Assembly (NCBI GenBank): GCA_003999685.1 | Contig: CP021221.1 | Coordinates: 3,038,001 to 3,102,000, forward strand | Origin: Taiwanofungus camphoratus | Taxonomy: Eukaryota > Basidiomycota > Agaricomycetes > Polyporales > Taiwanofungaceae | DNA length: 64,000 nucleotides | Direction of reading: 5' to 3' | Part shown: one piece after another, positions 24,165 through 36,935 of the stretch | How positions within the stretch are numbered: the stretch's first letter is position 1 | Layout of the letters: each line of letters starts with the position of its first letter | Notes under the pieces: generated by a model | Database searches by the model: none | Seen by the model: the letters and a program-made list of their open reading frames with translations, nothing else | Told to the model about the DNA's origin: nothing | Program-made: the position numbers and the translations under genes

Positions 24165-25144
24165 TGATAGGCGCCAGGCCCTTCTAGGCCCCGCGGAGCG
24201 CCCTCACTCGACCCTAGGACCTTAGTCATGGCTTCGACGCCACTCGACATGTCCGATACAGCCCGAAAAGCCACCGCGGGACTCTCCGATAGCCTCGAAT
24301 CACGCCACCGCCACTCCGCCAGTTCCGGTCCGATGTTCCGGTGTACCGATCCCTCTACGCACAATACGCCACACGCAGTTGCCACTCAAGGTCCTCGCAC
24401 GTGACCGGTCTCACCACTCCGATATCGCTCGATTTGCTACGATGCGCCACTCGATGTACTCAATAATGCTACGGCCCCAGGTCTTGTCTTAGTATACTTC
24501 ATGCCACTCCATAATTCGTAGTACGCAAGAAGTTAGGATGCCACTCGTACTATGCCACTCCCGATGCGCCTTACATTATAGTACAGTAGTATAAATGCGA
24601 TGTATGGTGTCTCGGAACAACAGAGAAGTTTTCCCCTATCCTGCAGAGCTCAAGAAGAGCACCTTCGATTTAGTCACCTACTGCGTTCTACTGCGTCCTT
24701 CCATCTTCGATTACGTTCGAAGAGTTGCGTCTACTATCTGCCTTCTACAGTATCTTGAAGGCTTGCGTCTCGTCCGTCTTCGACATCAGTCGAAGAAGTT
24801 GCGTTCAGTCTTACGCCCGCCTTCGAGCCACATCGAAGGGTTGCGCTAGCATCTCTCTCTAACCCAAGTCCGCCTTCTACAGAAATTTGAAGGGCTGTAC
24901 ATCAGCTAAGTTCTCACGTTTAAGCCTCTCCCTAGTATAGTACAGCATAGTAGCGCATCGAAGCTACGTCAAGCAGTCGCGACACACATAGAGGGTCGTC
25001 GAAGACCTTCGTAGACGTCTCTCGACCCATTTGAGATCGGGAGCCCTTTGCTGCTGACTCTCCCCTCCACACTAACTAGTTCTATAGCATTCCAGCTTCT
25101 CTAGGTCGTACCCAGTAGGGGTTAGAGTGTTATAGTGCACAACA
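24165..25144 (-). mobile_element. Solo LTR, family LTR-1 (copy 3), inside E1
   Basis: 980 bp in reverse orientation (TGATAGGCGCC to GTGCACAACA), with the 4-bp duplication ACGC at 24161-24164 and 25145-25148. It separates the E1 protease region from the RT region. Confidence 0.9.
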
Positions 25145-26458
25145 ACGCCGGGTGTGAATTTTGTCCATGCGTTGTAATTCGGTCATCTCCTTTGATGAAC
25201 GCTATGACCAGTTCATCGTCGTCGATTGTTTCCATTGCCTGATCCAATGTGATACCGTTGACCGATTCTTCTACCGGGGGTGCGACTGGGATGTCGTGGT
25301 GTGCTGTCTGCCTAGACATTTCTGTCGTCGGTAAGACAGGAGACATGGTGTCGATCACCTCGAAGTCTCCTTCGTCCTCTACCTCCTCAATGGTGGGCTG
25401 CCATTGTTGCTTGAGGCGTTTGTTTCGTTCAGCGAGGAATGCCGCTACCTGTGGACAAGAGGGTGCTGACCAGTCTACCTCATAGTCTAGCATGGGATCC
25501 AGGGCTTCTTCCTGTTCTCGTTCAGCTAGCTTCTTCAGCTTCAGTCGCGCTACTCGTTGCGCGATGATCCCTTTCTTCCACTCTCAAGACTCCTGCAGGG
25601 TCATGCGGTGCTTCAGTTCCACATGACCTCCCTTCCAGTCGATACTGGGGTTCTCGAGTTTGAGCCATGTATGTCCGAAGATGACGTCTTCGTTCCCTAT
25701 ACTGGCCACGTATGCTTTGACAAACCAGGGCTCATTTCCGATTTTGTATGACAGTAAGGCTCGTCTGTTGATGAGCGCTTGCTTGTTGACAGTGCCGTCC
25801 ACGTTGAACACCGGTATTGGGCATGGTAGTGCCTCAGTCCGTAACTTGTGTTCCTTAACAAATCGTGGATGCACGAATATTCCCGATGCGCCGCTATCAA
25901 TGAAGGTGCGGGCTTCGACGGCTTTTCGTCCCACAGTAATCGGAATATGTAAGGCTCTGTCATTCCGGACTACAAGTACAACACGGGACAGTGAAATGGA
26001 TACGGGCAGTGGTTGCATCGGCTCACCCTGTCCCTTTAAAAATCCTCCGTTCCTAACTCCTCGAACACCGCCCTCTTTTCATCTGCCGAGAGCGTTTTGA
26101 TGTATGAGCGGAAATCCATGGGGGATCGTGCCTCGGGTTCCTTCGAGGTATTCCTTTGGCCTGTCTTGGCCGTCTTCTTCGGACACTTGCGCACCGCGTG
26201 TCCTCCCTTGTGGCAGTAGAAACATAGACGATTGTCCATGTGGTACTTCCTTTCCTTCTTGCTGAGGCTGCATCCGTCCTCCCACTTCTTGGTGAACGGC
26301 GTGGGACGCAGGGTAATGAGCGCGTCCACCTCCATGGGTTCACCGTAGTCAACGTCGGTGGTGGCCGAGAGGGTTTGGTCGATCCCTCTGTAGACGGCGT
26401 CGAGGTGAAGAACATCGGTGTACCACTTCTCCATGGAGTTGGGTCGTTCCGTATTGGT
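25145..26458 (-). other. E1 gag zinc knuckle and protease region
   Basis: Minus-strand remnant. The Gag end has the knuckle CFYCHKGGHAVRKC. A retropepsin-like domain follows with FIDSGASGIFVHPRFV, whose DSG triad is intact. A Pro/Glu-rich linker leads toward RT. The right edge is the E2 target duplication GCGG (26459-26462). Confidence 0.85.
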
Positions 26459-26462
26459 GCGG

Positions 26463-28070
26463 TGATACGACCTAGGGGACCCTGGTACCTAGGGAGTGCT
26501 CCGTAACGTGGCTGGGGGTAGTGTGATAACTGTGAAGGTGTGGGGGTAGGAGCTACAACCTGTATGATACCGGGAAACCTGTATGTCTTGTTTTTATAAG
26601 TGGGGGAGTAAGGGGCCAAGGGTCCTGCACAACAGGATCTTGTTCCTAAGTGCTATACTAACCCTGAGGCCTTGCGAGGCCCTCCGAAGTATGCGAAGTT
26701 CTTCGAGGTTTTGCGAAGTCCTTCGAAGTTTTAGCTAAATCGCGCGAGCTGACTTCGTAGATGTTGCGAAGTCCTTCTAGCTAGAGTTAGCTAAAGGGCG
26801 TAAGGCTTAGGGGTGTGTTAGAGCGAAGTGGGCGAGGTCTGGCTAGCGTAGGAGACCTGTAGGAGAGGTCGGGGAGTTTGAGGGCGTAGGGAGCTGTACT
26901 ATAGCCTGTAACTAAGGCTATGGGCGAGTCGTAGGGCTATTGGTAGGACGTAGGGATAACGCAACGTGAGCCTAAGGGTATAACTAAGGCGGAGGCCCAC
27001 CGGATAGGTGCTATATGAGGTGCCGAAGGGTGCGAAGTCACGGCGACTTTCGTAGATCGTAGTGCGTAGTTTGGGAAGCGTAGACGTGGTTCGTAGATAT
27101 ATCGCGAGCGTAGACGTAGTTCAAAGGTACTGAAATGAAGCTGGGGTGGAGACTTAGGGACCTTAGGACCGTTCCTAAGGTTGTCCTCGTGGCGCTTTTC
27201 CTGAGATCGGAGCTACAGGGGAACTGGTATTCCAAAGAGAGAAGCGTGCACTGAGGGGTCTCTCTTGTACATAGTAAACTACCTCTGACTAAATAGGGGA
27301 GCGTGAGGTGAACTAATCTTGCGCGAAGTGATCCTTACGAGTCCGAAATGTGTCCTAAAACGCATGGACTCCGAAGCGAACACGAGGGGGGTAGGAACTA
27401 ATTAGGAACTGAAACAGGGGAACTACGAACGGTAGAAAGGTGACCAACTTCATTCACGAGGGCGGGATGACTATCCGAGAGCAGCCATGCGCCGTGATCA
27501 CCTATCTTAGCGGGCTAAGAGCGCACGAAGTTCTTAGCAGCGGGACTTGGCCTAATCGGGGCAGGAGGTGTCCTAACTGGGTGGAGGGTCATATGGGTAC
27601 GCCCTAGGATGACCTTATGGCATAGGATCGAGACCCATGGGGGTGCACAAGGCTTCCTAAGTCCAATTTCCGGAACTTCGGACCGTTTCGGAGCCTATCG
27701 GAGGTAGCTGCAATCACAAGAGCTAGGAGAGACTTAGCTAAGACTTCTTAGCTAAGCCCGGGATGAGTGACGTAGTAGATAGGACCTAGATCCAATGGAA
27801 CAGTATGGGAGGGCCGGCAGTGTCCGATAGTGGACTTAGCAGGAGTTAGGGACTTCGCGTCTAGCATTCGAAATCTCGTAGCACCTCGTGTGACTTCGCA
27901 AGACTTCGTAGGGTGTTAGTAGGGTTTAGGAAGGAGAGGGGGCGTTAGGAATATTATCGGAACCTATCCCTCCTGTCGTAGGCTGTAGGAGAGTCTTAGA
28001 GTGGTCGGTTGGGGGATCAGAAAGCTCCTAAAATCGCGATTCGGGGCCCAGGAGGCTATGGGACTCATCA
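26463..28070 (-). repeat. E2 3' LTR (LTR-2)
   Basis: 1608 bp, TGATACGACC to GGGACTCATCA. The sequence is rich in CGAAG/CTTCG and GTAGG motifs. It is nearly identical to 36936-38543. Confidence 0.93.
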
Positions 28071-28107
28071 CCTCCTCCCTATTGAAATCCTGACTGTCCT
28101 CAGTCAG
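28071..28107 (-). promoter_or_regulatory. E2 polypurine tract plus hairpin
   Basis: On the minus strand, CAATAGGGAGGAGG abuts the 3' LTR, the place for plus-strand priming. Just upstream is a perfect 7-bp stem with a 4-base loop (28090-28107). The same module recurs at 31591-31627. Confidence 0.75.
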
Positions 28108-28237
28108 TGTGCGCGACCGTGGGAATTTGTAGCCTATCGCGTCCGATCTGCAAAGCGGGCGATATCCTGATAGAAGCTAATCGTGGGTGCCTCTTATCTT
28201 TTTCTCCTCCTTCCCTTTTGCCTTTCCCTTCCCCATC

Positions 28238-29615
28238 ATGTTCGACGATATGGACTCTGATGGTGTTGGCCTGGCTCACAGCGATGTCCTGGCGCTCCTC
28301 GATTCTCGTCCGGAGGGCGTAGCGGAGGCCGAAGATTACCTGCGGTGGGCGAGGAACTTAGGACGTCGTGTGGTACGTACTCTCCTCGATCGCTCGTTAC
28401 ATCGTCTTCACTGCGTTATAGGGTAACTGGCGGGTCCTGTCCCAGGCTTCGAACGCTCCTGCCGATCCTACTTTAGAGGCCGCCATCGTCGAAGGTTTGA
28501 CGGCGATCCTCTCTCTCGCGGACTCGTCGTGGATCTCGTGGGCGCGTACCGGCTTTCCTCAGTTCGCCGCTATGCTTCAAGAGCGAGACGCGCAGCGCGA
28601 ACTTGCCCGCGCGACCGAACGACTTCGTGTGGAGGCGGCCGAGCGCGCTGCGCTTGAACGTGCTGCCCAACTTGCGGCTTCGTCTTCTGCTCCTTCGCCG
28701 GCCCCTAGTCGTACCTCATCGCGTACTCGTCGTCCCTCAGCTCGGGCCAAGGCAGCAGCTTCTACTCGCGCGGCTTCCCAGGCCAGCTCGATCATGGCCT
28801 CCGTTTCTAGCGGCCAAGTCGGCGAACTCGCCTCGTCCACGAGTTCGGGTGTCTTCGTAGGGGTCCCTCCTGCTCAGGGGAAGGACACTGCGAAGGCGAA
28901 GGCTCCTCCGACGCCCGAAGCCCTGGCTAACATGGCGAAGGCGGCGGAGCATAGGCGAACTCATGCGAAGGTGAGTGCACGTCCTTTTCGTGACCGTTCG
29001 CGGCTTATGATTGCTACCTAGTGCGATCGCTGCAGCACCTACACCGCAGACTTCGAGTGCGAACTCCCCGCGGGCGCCGTGAAGTGTGGTAAGTGCCTGC
29101 GAGAGTCGCAGGGGTGTTATTGGGGCGGATTCTCCGTAGACGGTAAGGAGCGCGGCGTGCGCGTTTCGAAGCGTGGTAGGGCTTCTTGTGCCCTCGTTAT
29201 CGCGACATTGCTGATGTTAAGACGTTCCCTAGCTGCGGGCCAACCTCCTCAGGTGTCCCCGCCTCGCGCCCGCGAGTCCAAGAAGGCGAAGTCGACCCCT
29301 GCGCCTACGATGTCGCTCGAGGCCTCGCTGGCCCTTAACGGCGCTGAATACTTGGACGGCCTCACCCCTGCACATCAAGCCGTTGTCGAAGGCCTCTGGT
29401 ATGACCGCGCGATGGCCGAGAGTCGCGCGATGCGTCTCGAAGACTACATCTCGGGACTTTATCGCGCCGAAACCGCCCTAACCGGTCGTACGCCTGCGCC
29501 GCTCGACTTGAGCTCTCTCCCCCTTCCTCGCCGTCGCGTCGCCGCCTCCTCTACCGATCCTGGTCCCTCTGGTGAGTCCGAGCAGGATGAGGAAGATGCC
29601 GAGGCCGAGGTTTAG
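28238..29615 (+). CDS. Antisense passenger gene in E2 with six-cysteine cluster
   Basis: Runs opposite to gag-pol. Three exons keep phase: 28238-28372, 28422-28970 and 29022-29615, with GT-AG introns of 49 and 51 nt, giving about 425 residues. The N-terminal part is acidic. The middle is a long Ala/Arg/Glu helix, probably coiled coil (ERDAQRELARATERLRVEAA), followed by a Ser/Pro/Ala-rich linker. The third exon starts with CDRCSTYTADFEC and goes on to CGKCLRESQGC, a C-x2-C-x8-C-x8-C-x2-C-x6-C pattern like fungal Zn2Cys6 DNA-binding clusters. The tail is acidic. A possible AATAAA signal lies near 29740. Because it is antisense to the element's genomic RNA, its introns would not be removed in transposition. 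Function unknown; a regulator or an RNA/DNA-binding helper is possible. Confidence 0.7.
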
Positions 29616-30151
29616 AAGGTGGGGGGGTTCGTAGTTCGTCATCTCGCCCGTTCCGTATCTGTCGCACCAACGTGCTGTATTCTCTCTCGTTGCGCGTCCC
29701 TTTGCTAGGGACCTTTTCCAATATGTGTACAGTAGTCTGAATAAAGCGGACGCAAACGTCGTCCTTGTGAAAAGGTTCCTAAGTGTGTGAAGTAACCAAA
29801 CAACACAGCGAAGAATTAGAAGACTTAGGGGGATAAAATGCGCTCATTTAGGCTCAGTAAATCATCATGGCCTTGAAGGGCTTAAGGCCCCTCGCGCAAT
29901 CTTCGCTCCGCTCGGCGTTTTTTTAGGAGCTTTTTAGAACGATATCGCGACTTCGTGAGTTGAATCACTATAGTAAAAAGTAGGAGATGTTGTAAGTAAA
30001 AATTCGTAGACATTCGGAACTTCGTAGCTGTCAAACTGAGTGGGGGCTTGTTGGGGAAAGTAAAACATGACCAAAAGGTAAGCGAAAAGTAAAATGGACG
30101 TAGCGTAATCTTAGCTAAAGTCGGGGTATCGTCGATTGCTCCTCTGATTCT
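29616..30151. other. E2 spacer between passenger gene and pol end
   Basis: Convergent 3' regions of the passenger gene and the E2 pol frame. Apart from the AATAAA-like signal, only TTCG-rich non-coding sequence is seen. Confidence 0.5.
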
Positions 30152-33100
30152 TTAGTGAGCTTCGGATGGACTAGAGCCGGACTTAGGAGAGTAGGGATAC
30201 GATCCTAGTTCTTCGTCATCGCCTTGGGTGGTAGTCAGCTCTAGTTCGCGAAGTCGCTCCGTCGACACGTCCAGGAGTTCGGTAGGAAGTTCGAGGGCTT
30301 TTCGCGCTAAGTAGGGGATGACTCGGAAGGCTGCCGTAGGCCTGTCGAGTACCGAACCATCCAATTCGCATAGGATATAAGCACCACCTTTGTTTCTAGA
30401 TACCACGAGTACCGGGCCGAGGTAGCGAGGTCGCATCTTTCGATTTAGGGACTTTTCTATCTGTGTGTTGCGAATTAGTACTAAATCGCCCTTTTTGAAG
30501 TTGAAATCGTGGATGGTGTGCTTATGCTTTTCTTCGAATCGGAGAGCAGCTTGTCTTCGCGCTTCGTAGACCTTCGAATGTAGTTCCGCTACCTGAGTCA
30601 CCCGCTTTTGCAATGCGATAGCTCGACGTGCGATAAGATCGGTCGTGGATAGCATGGAGGATGGAGGAGGAAGGATATAGGTGGCCTCTACGACATCCAA
30701 AGGGATAACAGGGTGGGTGCCAGTGACCGCGAAATAGGGCGAACATCCCATGCGCTTTCGAGTCGTGATCCTTTCGGACCAGAAGACTGAGTACGTTGCC
30801 TGAGACCATTTAGACTCTTCGCCATCCACGGCCTTGAATAGAGCCTGCCTAACATCGAAGTGAGGCCTCTCCACCAGTCCGTTGGCACGCGAATTGTATC
30901 CGCTAATTCGGATATGTCGTAGCTGGTACTTCTTCGCTATGTAGTTCGTAGCTTTTACGAAGGGAGCACCGTTGTCCGTGACTATCTCCGATAGCGCGCC
31001 CCACCTACAGACCAAGTCTTCGAAGAGCCATTCTGCCAAAGCTTTAGCCGTCTCCTTGCGAAGCATCCGAAATTCGGGGTACTGGGTTAGAGAACACCGG
31101 CCTTGCACCAAGTACCTAAATCCGTTAGAAGGGGGCATATGCATGGTATCTATGTGAACCTTTGCGAAGATCGGAGCGGGCGTAGCGACCGTAGGCGGGA
31201 TTAGGATCTGCCGCACTTGGCGAATCTGGCATAGGTGGCAGCTTCGAACATACCAGGCAATGTCGATATGATGGTAGGGCCACCAAAACCGTTCCGAAAT
31301 CAGCACCTTCGTAGCGTGTATTCCTCGGTGCGCGACTGCATCGTGACATTCTCGGAGGATTCGTAGACGATCTGCCTGCTTTACAACTAGTTTGTGAGCT
31401 CCTTGTGGATCTTTGCGCCATAGTATGTCCTCGTCGAGGAAGAATAGAAGGCAGTATTTTACGAAACCTTCGTATTCTGAATCCGATAGGTTGGCAGGTC
31501 TCGCGAGGCTTCGTAGGAATTTTGCTACTAAGTCAAGTCTTGCGTCAGCTTCCTTGGCCATTTCGGATCTTGGGACGCTATCGTAGCTCTCCTCCTCCCT
31601 ATTGAAACCTTGGCTGTCCTCAGCCAACTCGGAGGCGAAGGTTGGAGCTATCGGAGGTGTGGGGGTTGTGATAGGAATGTTAGAGGCGAATTCGTAAGGG
31701 AATAGGGTAGAAATCGATGGTATAGGATGGGAAGGGGGGGCTTGGATGTGATGTAGAAACGAGTGCATTTTGTCTATCCAGTCTTCGAAGTCTTCTTCGC
31801 TGCTCTCTTCTTGATCTCCTGGCTGGGGGGTTCGTCTTGATAGTCCATCTGGTCCATGCATCGTACCTGGTACATGTACTAGGGTGAAATGGAATGTTAG
31901 AATCGATACGATCCAGCGATTTATACTCGCGCTGGGTGCGATGTCCGGATTTTGCAACATCCCTTTGATATAGCGTGCGTCCACTTCCACTATAAGGTTC
32001 CTAACTCCGATTAGGTAGATTCGTAGTACGCGAAGTGCTCGAAACAATCCGTAGATCTCTAACTTCGGTTGCGAGAACCTCCGCTCGCGATCATTTAGGG
32101 TGATGGATCCGAAACGATTGTAGAATCGGACTTTAGGGTTGTCCTCATCGCATTGGCAAAGGTGATAGCCAACTGCAATATAGGAGGTGTCAACTGCTAA
32201 GATGACGGGCGCACCTGACAAATAGTTAATGGATCGGAGAGCTGGAGAGGACAGCAAAGCATCCTTAAGGTCCTCTTGCGCTGCGATTTGCGCTGGACCA
32301 AATTCGAAGGGTACCGCCTTTCGCGTTAGGCGTACTAAGGCATCTGCACGATGCGCGAAGTTTCGGATGAAGATACGGACCACTCCAATGGTTCCTAAAA
32401 AGGCTCGAACGTCAGATAGGGTCGCACAAGGTCCCCAGTTGCGTATGGCTGCAACACGAGACTCGTCCGGTAGGCGACCTTCTGGAGTACACCGATGCCC
32501 CACAACGGTGATTTCGCGGGCAATTAGAATGCTTTTAACTCCAGAAAAGGTACCTCCTGCGTAGCGCATGCGTGTGACTATCCTATTGAGGTTCGTAAAA
32601 TGTTCCCAAACAAACTTTCGAATGCCTTGGGTTCTCCGAAATAGGTACGAGATCGTACGAACTTTCAGGGCCTTTGACCGGAACATCGTCGATATAGGGA
32701 ACCGTTAGGTGAGGAATTTCGGGCTGTAGGATGTGCGTAACATCATCGTGGAAGATAGGGACCGAGTTGGTCCATCCCATAGGTAGAGTGACCAATCTCA
32801 TAGCTCCGAAAGGTGTTTGAAATGTCGTAAGATCGCGCGAAGTCTCCGCTATCAAGCGTTCATCATAGCCTACATATAGATCCAACATAGCACCACAAGG
32901 TCGTCCTCCGAACTGTTCTGCGAGGTGTTCGGGAGTCGGGGGAACGCCTGAGTGTTGAATCGTGACAGCGTTTAGGGGTTCCAGACTATGTACAAGGCGT
33001 AGGGACTTTCCGTCTTTCTTCACCACACAAAACCATCGTGAACGATAGGAAGAATTTGAAGGTTCGTAGACCCCAGCTGCGATCTTCTTTTTGATTATTG

Positions 33101-34007
33101 CGCACACTTCGTTGTAGATTCCGGGTGGGATAGGAATGTTCTTTTGTACCCATGGCGTGTGCGGTACTACCGGAAAGTCGATGGGAGGGAAGTACTCCGG
33201 CTTGAAGCACCCTCTTTCGGAATCATTCCAAGCGAACGCATCAGCATGCAGGGTCATAAAGTGATGTAGGAGGTCCCTCTCTGCTGGTTGTAGGAAGTCT
33301 CCACTGTGTAGCTTGTCCGTGAGATCGTGCCGTTCTTGCGTATATCGCGAAGTAGGTTCGAAAGGTGGTGGAGTCGGTGATAGGGTAGGCATTGTCGCTA
33401 ACGGGTCGCCTTTAATTTCGCGAATGATTCGGAATCGTTCGTCCAAAGCTCCCAGAATAGGGCGAGTCTTCAGCGCTACAGGCTTGTACTTCTTTTTCGA
33501 TGCTGCAAATGTAGGAATAGGGGAAGAATCTGACAACTTAGGAAGGGATACCATCGGATTAGGAGCAAGGGAGGGTCTTCGGGCTGACTTCGTGACCTTC
33601 GTAGCGTTCCTGGGACCTGGAATGGGGATAGAGGATATGTCTTTAGAGGCGGAAAGCGAAAGCATAGGGAGAGAATTCGGATTATCGTGTGAAAGGAAGG
33701 GAGCCTCGTGCGGTGTTGCTGCTGCTAGAAAGCCAGATAGCCACCTAGTATGATCAGCCGGACCTTCCGAGACTTTCGAAGTTTCGCTAAAATAGAGAGA
33801 CTGCAGATAGCTAGACACAGAGTTAGAGACTGATAGATAGAGCGCAGGAACAGAATTGTTATCTGCTGCATTTACAGCAGCGAAAGACACGATTTTAGGG
33901 GTATCGGATTCATACTCAATGACCAGGGCGACCTCTCCTTGATTTCTCAAATCCTCGAAGTCTAAAAACCCGATCGCAAATGATTCGAAGAGTTCGCGTG
34001 GGGGCAA
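30152..34007 (-). other. E2 pol region: RT, RNase H, integrase
   Basis: Minus-strand. RT has WFCVVKKDGKSLRLVHSLEPLN and a YIDD active-site motif (LTVPYIDDVPVKGP). RNase H-like text includes VILAVDTSYIAVGY. Integrase shows the zinc-binding HRGIHATKVLISERFWWP...CHLCQIRQV, the first catalytic Asp in VHIDTMHMP, and IVTDNGAPF further on; the tail has an SH3-like KGDLVLIRNTQI stretch. It overlaps the gag-protease frame slightly, as in families using ribosomal frameshifting. A linker between RNase H and integrase contains the internal polypurine/hairpin copy. Perhaps one break. Confidence 0.88.
31591..31627 (-). promoter_or_regulatory. Internal (central) polypurine tract plus hairpin in E2
   Basis: The first 17 bases (CCTCCTCCCTATTGAAA as read on plus) are identical to 28071-28087. 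They are followed by a 7-bp stem with TCCT loop at 31610-31627. The stem differs from the 3' copy by two compensatory base-pair changes. It lies in the linker between RNase H and integrase. Confidence 0.65.
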
Positions 34008-36895
34008 CTATGATGATGGGCTGGTAAGAACTTTTGACGTCCTCGAGGCATCGTAGGGATGGTCGCGACTTCGCTCGTGTTCGGGCATACGATCGTGATG
34101 GTCTGCTCCTCGTTTCCGAAGTTCTTAACCACACTCTCGGTTACCACATCGAAGGGACGGCCTAGAAGGATATCGTAGGAGGGATTGCGTATGACGTGCA
34201 TCTGTAGGTACAACACAATGTCGCCTACTTGGAACGAGACGTTTCGAACCAGTCCTAAAGAACGGTCAATACTGCCATTAGCAGACTGCATATTTAGCTG
34301 CACGGAAGGGTCGTAGATTAGCCCTAAGGCATGACAGACTTGCTCTGACATCGCAACCACTTGTGACCCAGGGTCCACGATGCATTCGATTCGCTCTTTG
34401 TTGTCGATTAGGGCTTCGATAGAACGGATAGAGTTCGAGTCGCGGGCTACTATGATTTCGGAGGGTTCTTCCTTTCCGGGTACGTGTCGTAAGTACGTTT
34501 CGTAGGGGTCTGGAATGATGGTCGAACCAGGGACAAGGGGTTCACCATGGCACGATAGTTCGGAGGTTGCTAGCGTCGTTTTAGAAGCGAGATCGTCTGA
34601 GAGTTCCGTAATTTGAGCCATATGAGTAGCCTTAGGATCCATAGGCACACGTTTAGGGGTGATAGCTTCGCGATATCGCGCACGAACATCCGGGGATATA
34701 GATAGTAGCTCCTCGGGCGTTAGTGTAACCACTGGTGTTCTCATAGATCGCGCGAATATTTCCTCTGTAAGTTTCTCCTGATGAACCAGTGTGATCGTCT
34801 TATAGGCTACGTCCTTGCCCTTGTCTGCTGTAGGCTTCGGAGCTGCTGCGAAATTTCGAAGATTCGGAGGTGCGTAAGTAGCATCTCGAGCGTTAGCGAA
34901 AGGATGTACTGGTGGAGTGGGCGGTGGAATGGCTGCCTGTGATGCTGGTTGGGCTGGTACGTTAGATGTAGACGCGGCATGCTCCGATGAGTTCATGGGT
35001 GGATCGGACGCATTCGCAGGCTTCGGAGGCGACGGCGCTGAATTAGAAGGATAATTGGATCGCCTTAGAATGGTAGGAGGGGTCTGGTTCTGCGTCTCTG
35101 CCACTGGGGCATCTTGGTTAGCAGGGGGATCCACTACCGGATGCCGATCGTGTCCTATCGGAGGTGCGTTGGCTATGGGTGGGTTTCTAGGATCAGACTG
35201 CGCGTTAGGAGCACCCTGCCTTCTGCGCTGGGGTACTTCCACACCATCGAAGACTTCGCGACGTCTCCGAAGTTGGTAAATCTCGTGTTCTAAAGCGGCT
35301 ATACGATCCTCGGCGGATAGTGAGAATGCGGGCACATTTAGGCGATTGTCGATTTCGAATAGGAGCTGGGGGGAGGAATTCGTGCCATTTCGTCGATGAT
35401 ATTCGTAAAGCCTATCGCGAATCGTACGTCCTGGGATCGTTCTGGGTACGAAATTTCCATTTGGCAGCACTATCTTTCCATCTGGGTTGCGCTTGCACTT
35501 GCCATCCTTGATGTCTTGCTCGATGTGCTTGCAACACCTAGTGCAGCAGTCCAAGTCCCCGCAATAGTGACAGTACTGGCCTTCTACATGAGTGTGCTCG
35601 CCGCGCGAGCTGTCCAATCGAGAGGGTCGCTGGTTCGCAAGAACAGGAGCTAGCGCACTGGTTACGGACTTCGTGAGGATCTCCGCGAACGTCTGTAGAT
35701 CCTCTATCTTTAGCGATGAGCCCCCCACGGGCACGGCAGTGGGCGAAGTAGTTACAGTCGTAGCAGAGGTAAGAGTCGTAGAAGTACCAAGGAGTACGAA
35801 CTTCGCCGCGCTATGTAGCTGGTCCAAGGTGTAGGGATCATCGGGTAAGTGATCAGGGAACTTTAGCTGTAACCTAGTAGACACGCGAGCCCATAGCGAA
35901 GGCTGGAAGGCCCTCGCGAAAGCACGGCTTTGCTCGATAGTAGACAACCTATTTTTCGAAATTAGATACTTCGTGATGGCATAAAACTCACGATAGAAGC
36001 TTCCTAAGTCTGCCGCATTGTTGATTCCAATTCTAGCACGTTCTCCTATCAACTGATCCAAGTCAGACATAGACCACATTCTATCGTCCTCTGTGCCTGG
36101 GTAGAGGCTTCTAATCTCCTTCTTGAAGTCTTCGTAGGTCTTCGTGACATCGGAACACTCAGGGAGGGACTCCCATAGGTCCGAAACATCGATAGGAGGG
36201 TAGCGAGTAGTCCAGTGTTTCTTCGTTGCCTCATCCGCTATCTGGCAACGGACAAAAAGTGACTCTAAGTCCTGGAAATACCTTCGGATGGTCCTAGGCT
36301 GGTCAGGATCGAAGGTAGGGGATGTACGATCTCCTCGAGGCGGCATGAGTGGAGGTGCGTTTATGGTTGACACAGAAATAGGATTTAGGGGATTAGCTAA
36401 AATGGGTGCGGTCAGAGATGGGTTCGAAGCTGAGTTGATGCTAGCCGAAGAAGATTGGGTCGTAGAAGCGTCGGAAAGTGTAATAGAAGGAATCGGAGGG
36501 GAACGCGAAGCTGATGGGAGCGTAGAGGATAACTGAGGAGATTCCGGTAAATGGACTAAGATAGGGTCAGACACTGAAGAAGGACCGCTTCCTTCGGAGG
36601 TGTTAGGAAGCTCAGGGGACGTGGACTGAGGTTCGAAGTCCTCAATTGGTGAGTCTTCGGACGTGGTAAGCGTGTCTAGAGACCCTTCGAAAAGAGCCTC
36701 GAAGTCGGGGGTCGATTCGGAAGATTCGAGTGTAGAAATGATATCGGAGGGGATAGTCGTAGGTGTTCGCGAAGAGGTGCTTCGTGGAAGGCCTGCTTGA
36801 GTATAGTAACGATAGCCGACCTGAAAGAACTCGGATAGTAACTGATCGCTGTTTCTCGGAGAGGACTGGTTAGACGTAGGATGATCTGAAGGCAA
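33962..36895 (-). other. E2 gag-protease region
   Basis: A 977-residue frame. It has a Ser/Pro-rich N-terminus, a retrotransposon capsid-like helical region (about residues 200-350, with RYFQDLESLFVRCQI), a Cys/His-rich segment HYCGDLDCCTRCCKHIEQDI, a long Pro/Ala-rich linker, and a retropepsin-like domain near the C-terminus (IECIVDPGSQVVAMSEQV, active-site DPG rather than the usual DTG/DSG, then ILLGRPFDVV). It is the structural polyprotein of a Ty3/gypsy element. Confidence 0.85.
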
Positions 36896-36913
36896 TGAAA
36901 TCTTGACTGCTCC

Positions 36914-36931
36914 CCCTCGCGGTGGGCTCCA
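36914..36931 (-). promoter_or_regulatory. E2 putative primer-binding site
   Basis: On the minus strand, four bases after the 5' LTR the sequence reads TGGAGCCCACCGCG. It starts with TGG, as expected for pairing with the CCA end of a tRNA. The tRNA was not identified. Confidence 0.6.
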
Positions 36932-36935
36932 GAAA

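Noticed and set aside
27038-27235. Repeated short ORF MEYQFPCSSDLRKSA (also 37511-37708)
   Set aside because: Part of the LTR-2 sequence, duplicated because both LTRs carry it. No domain.
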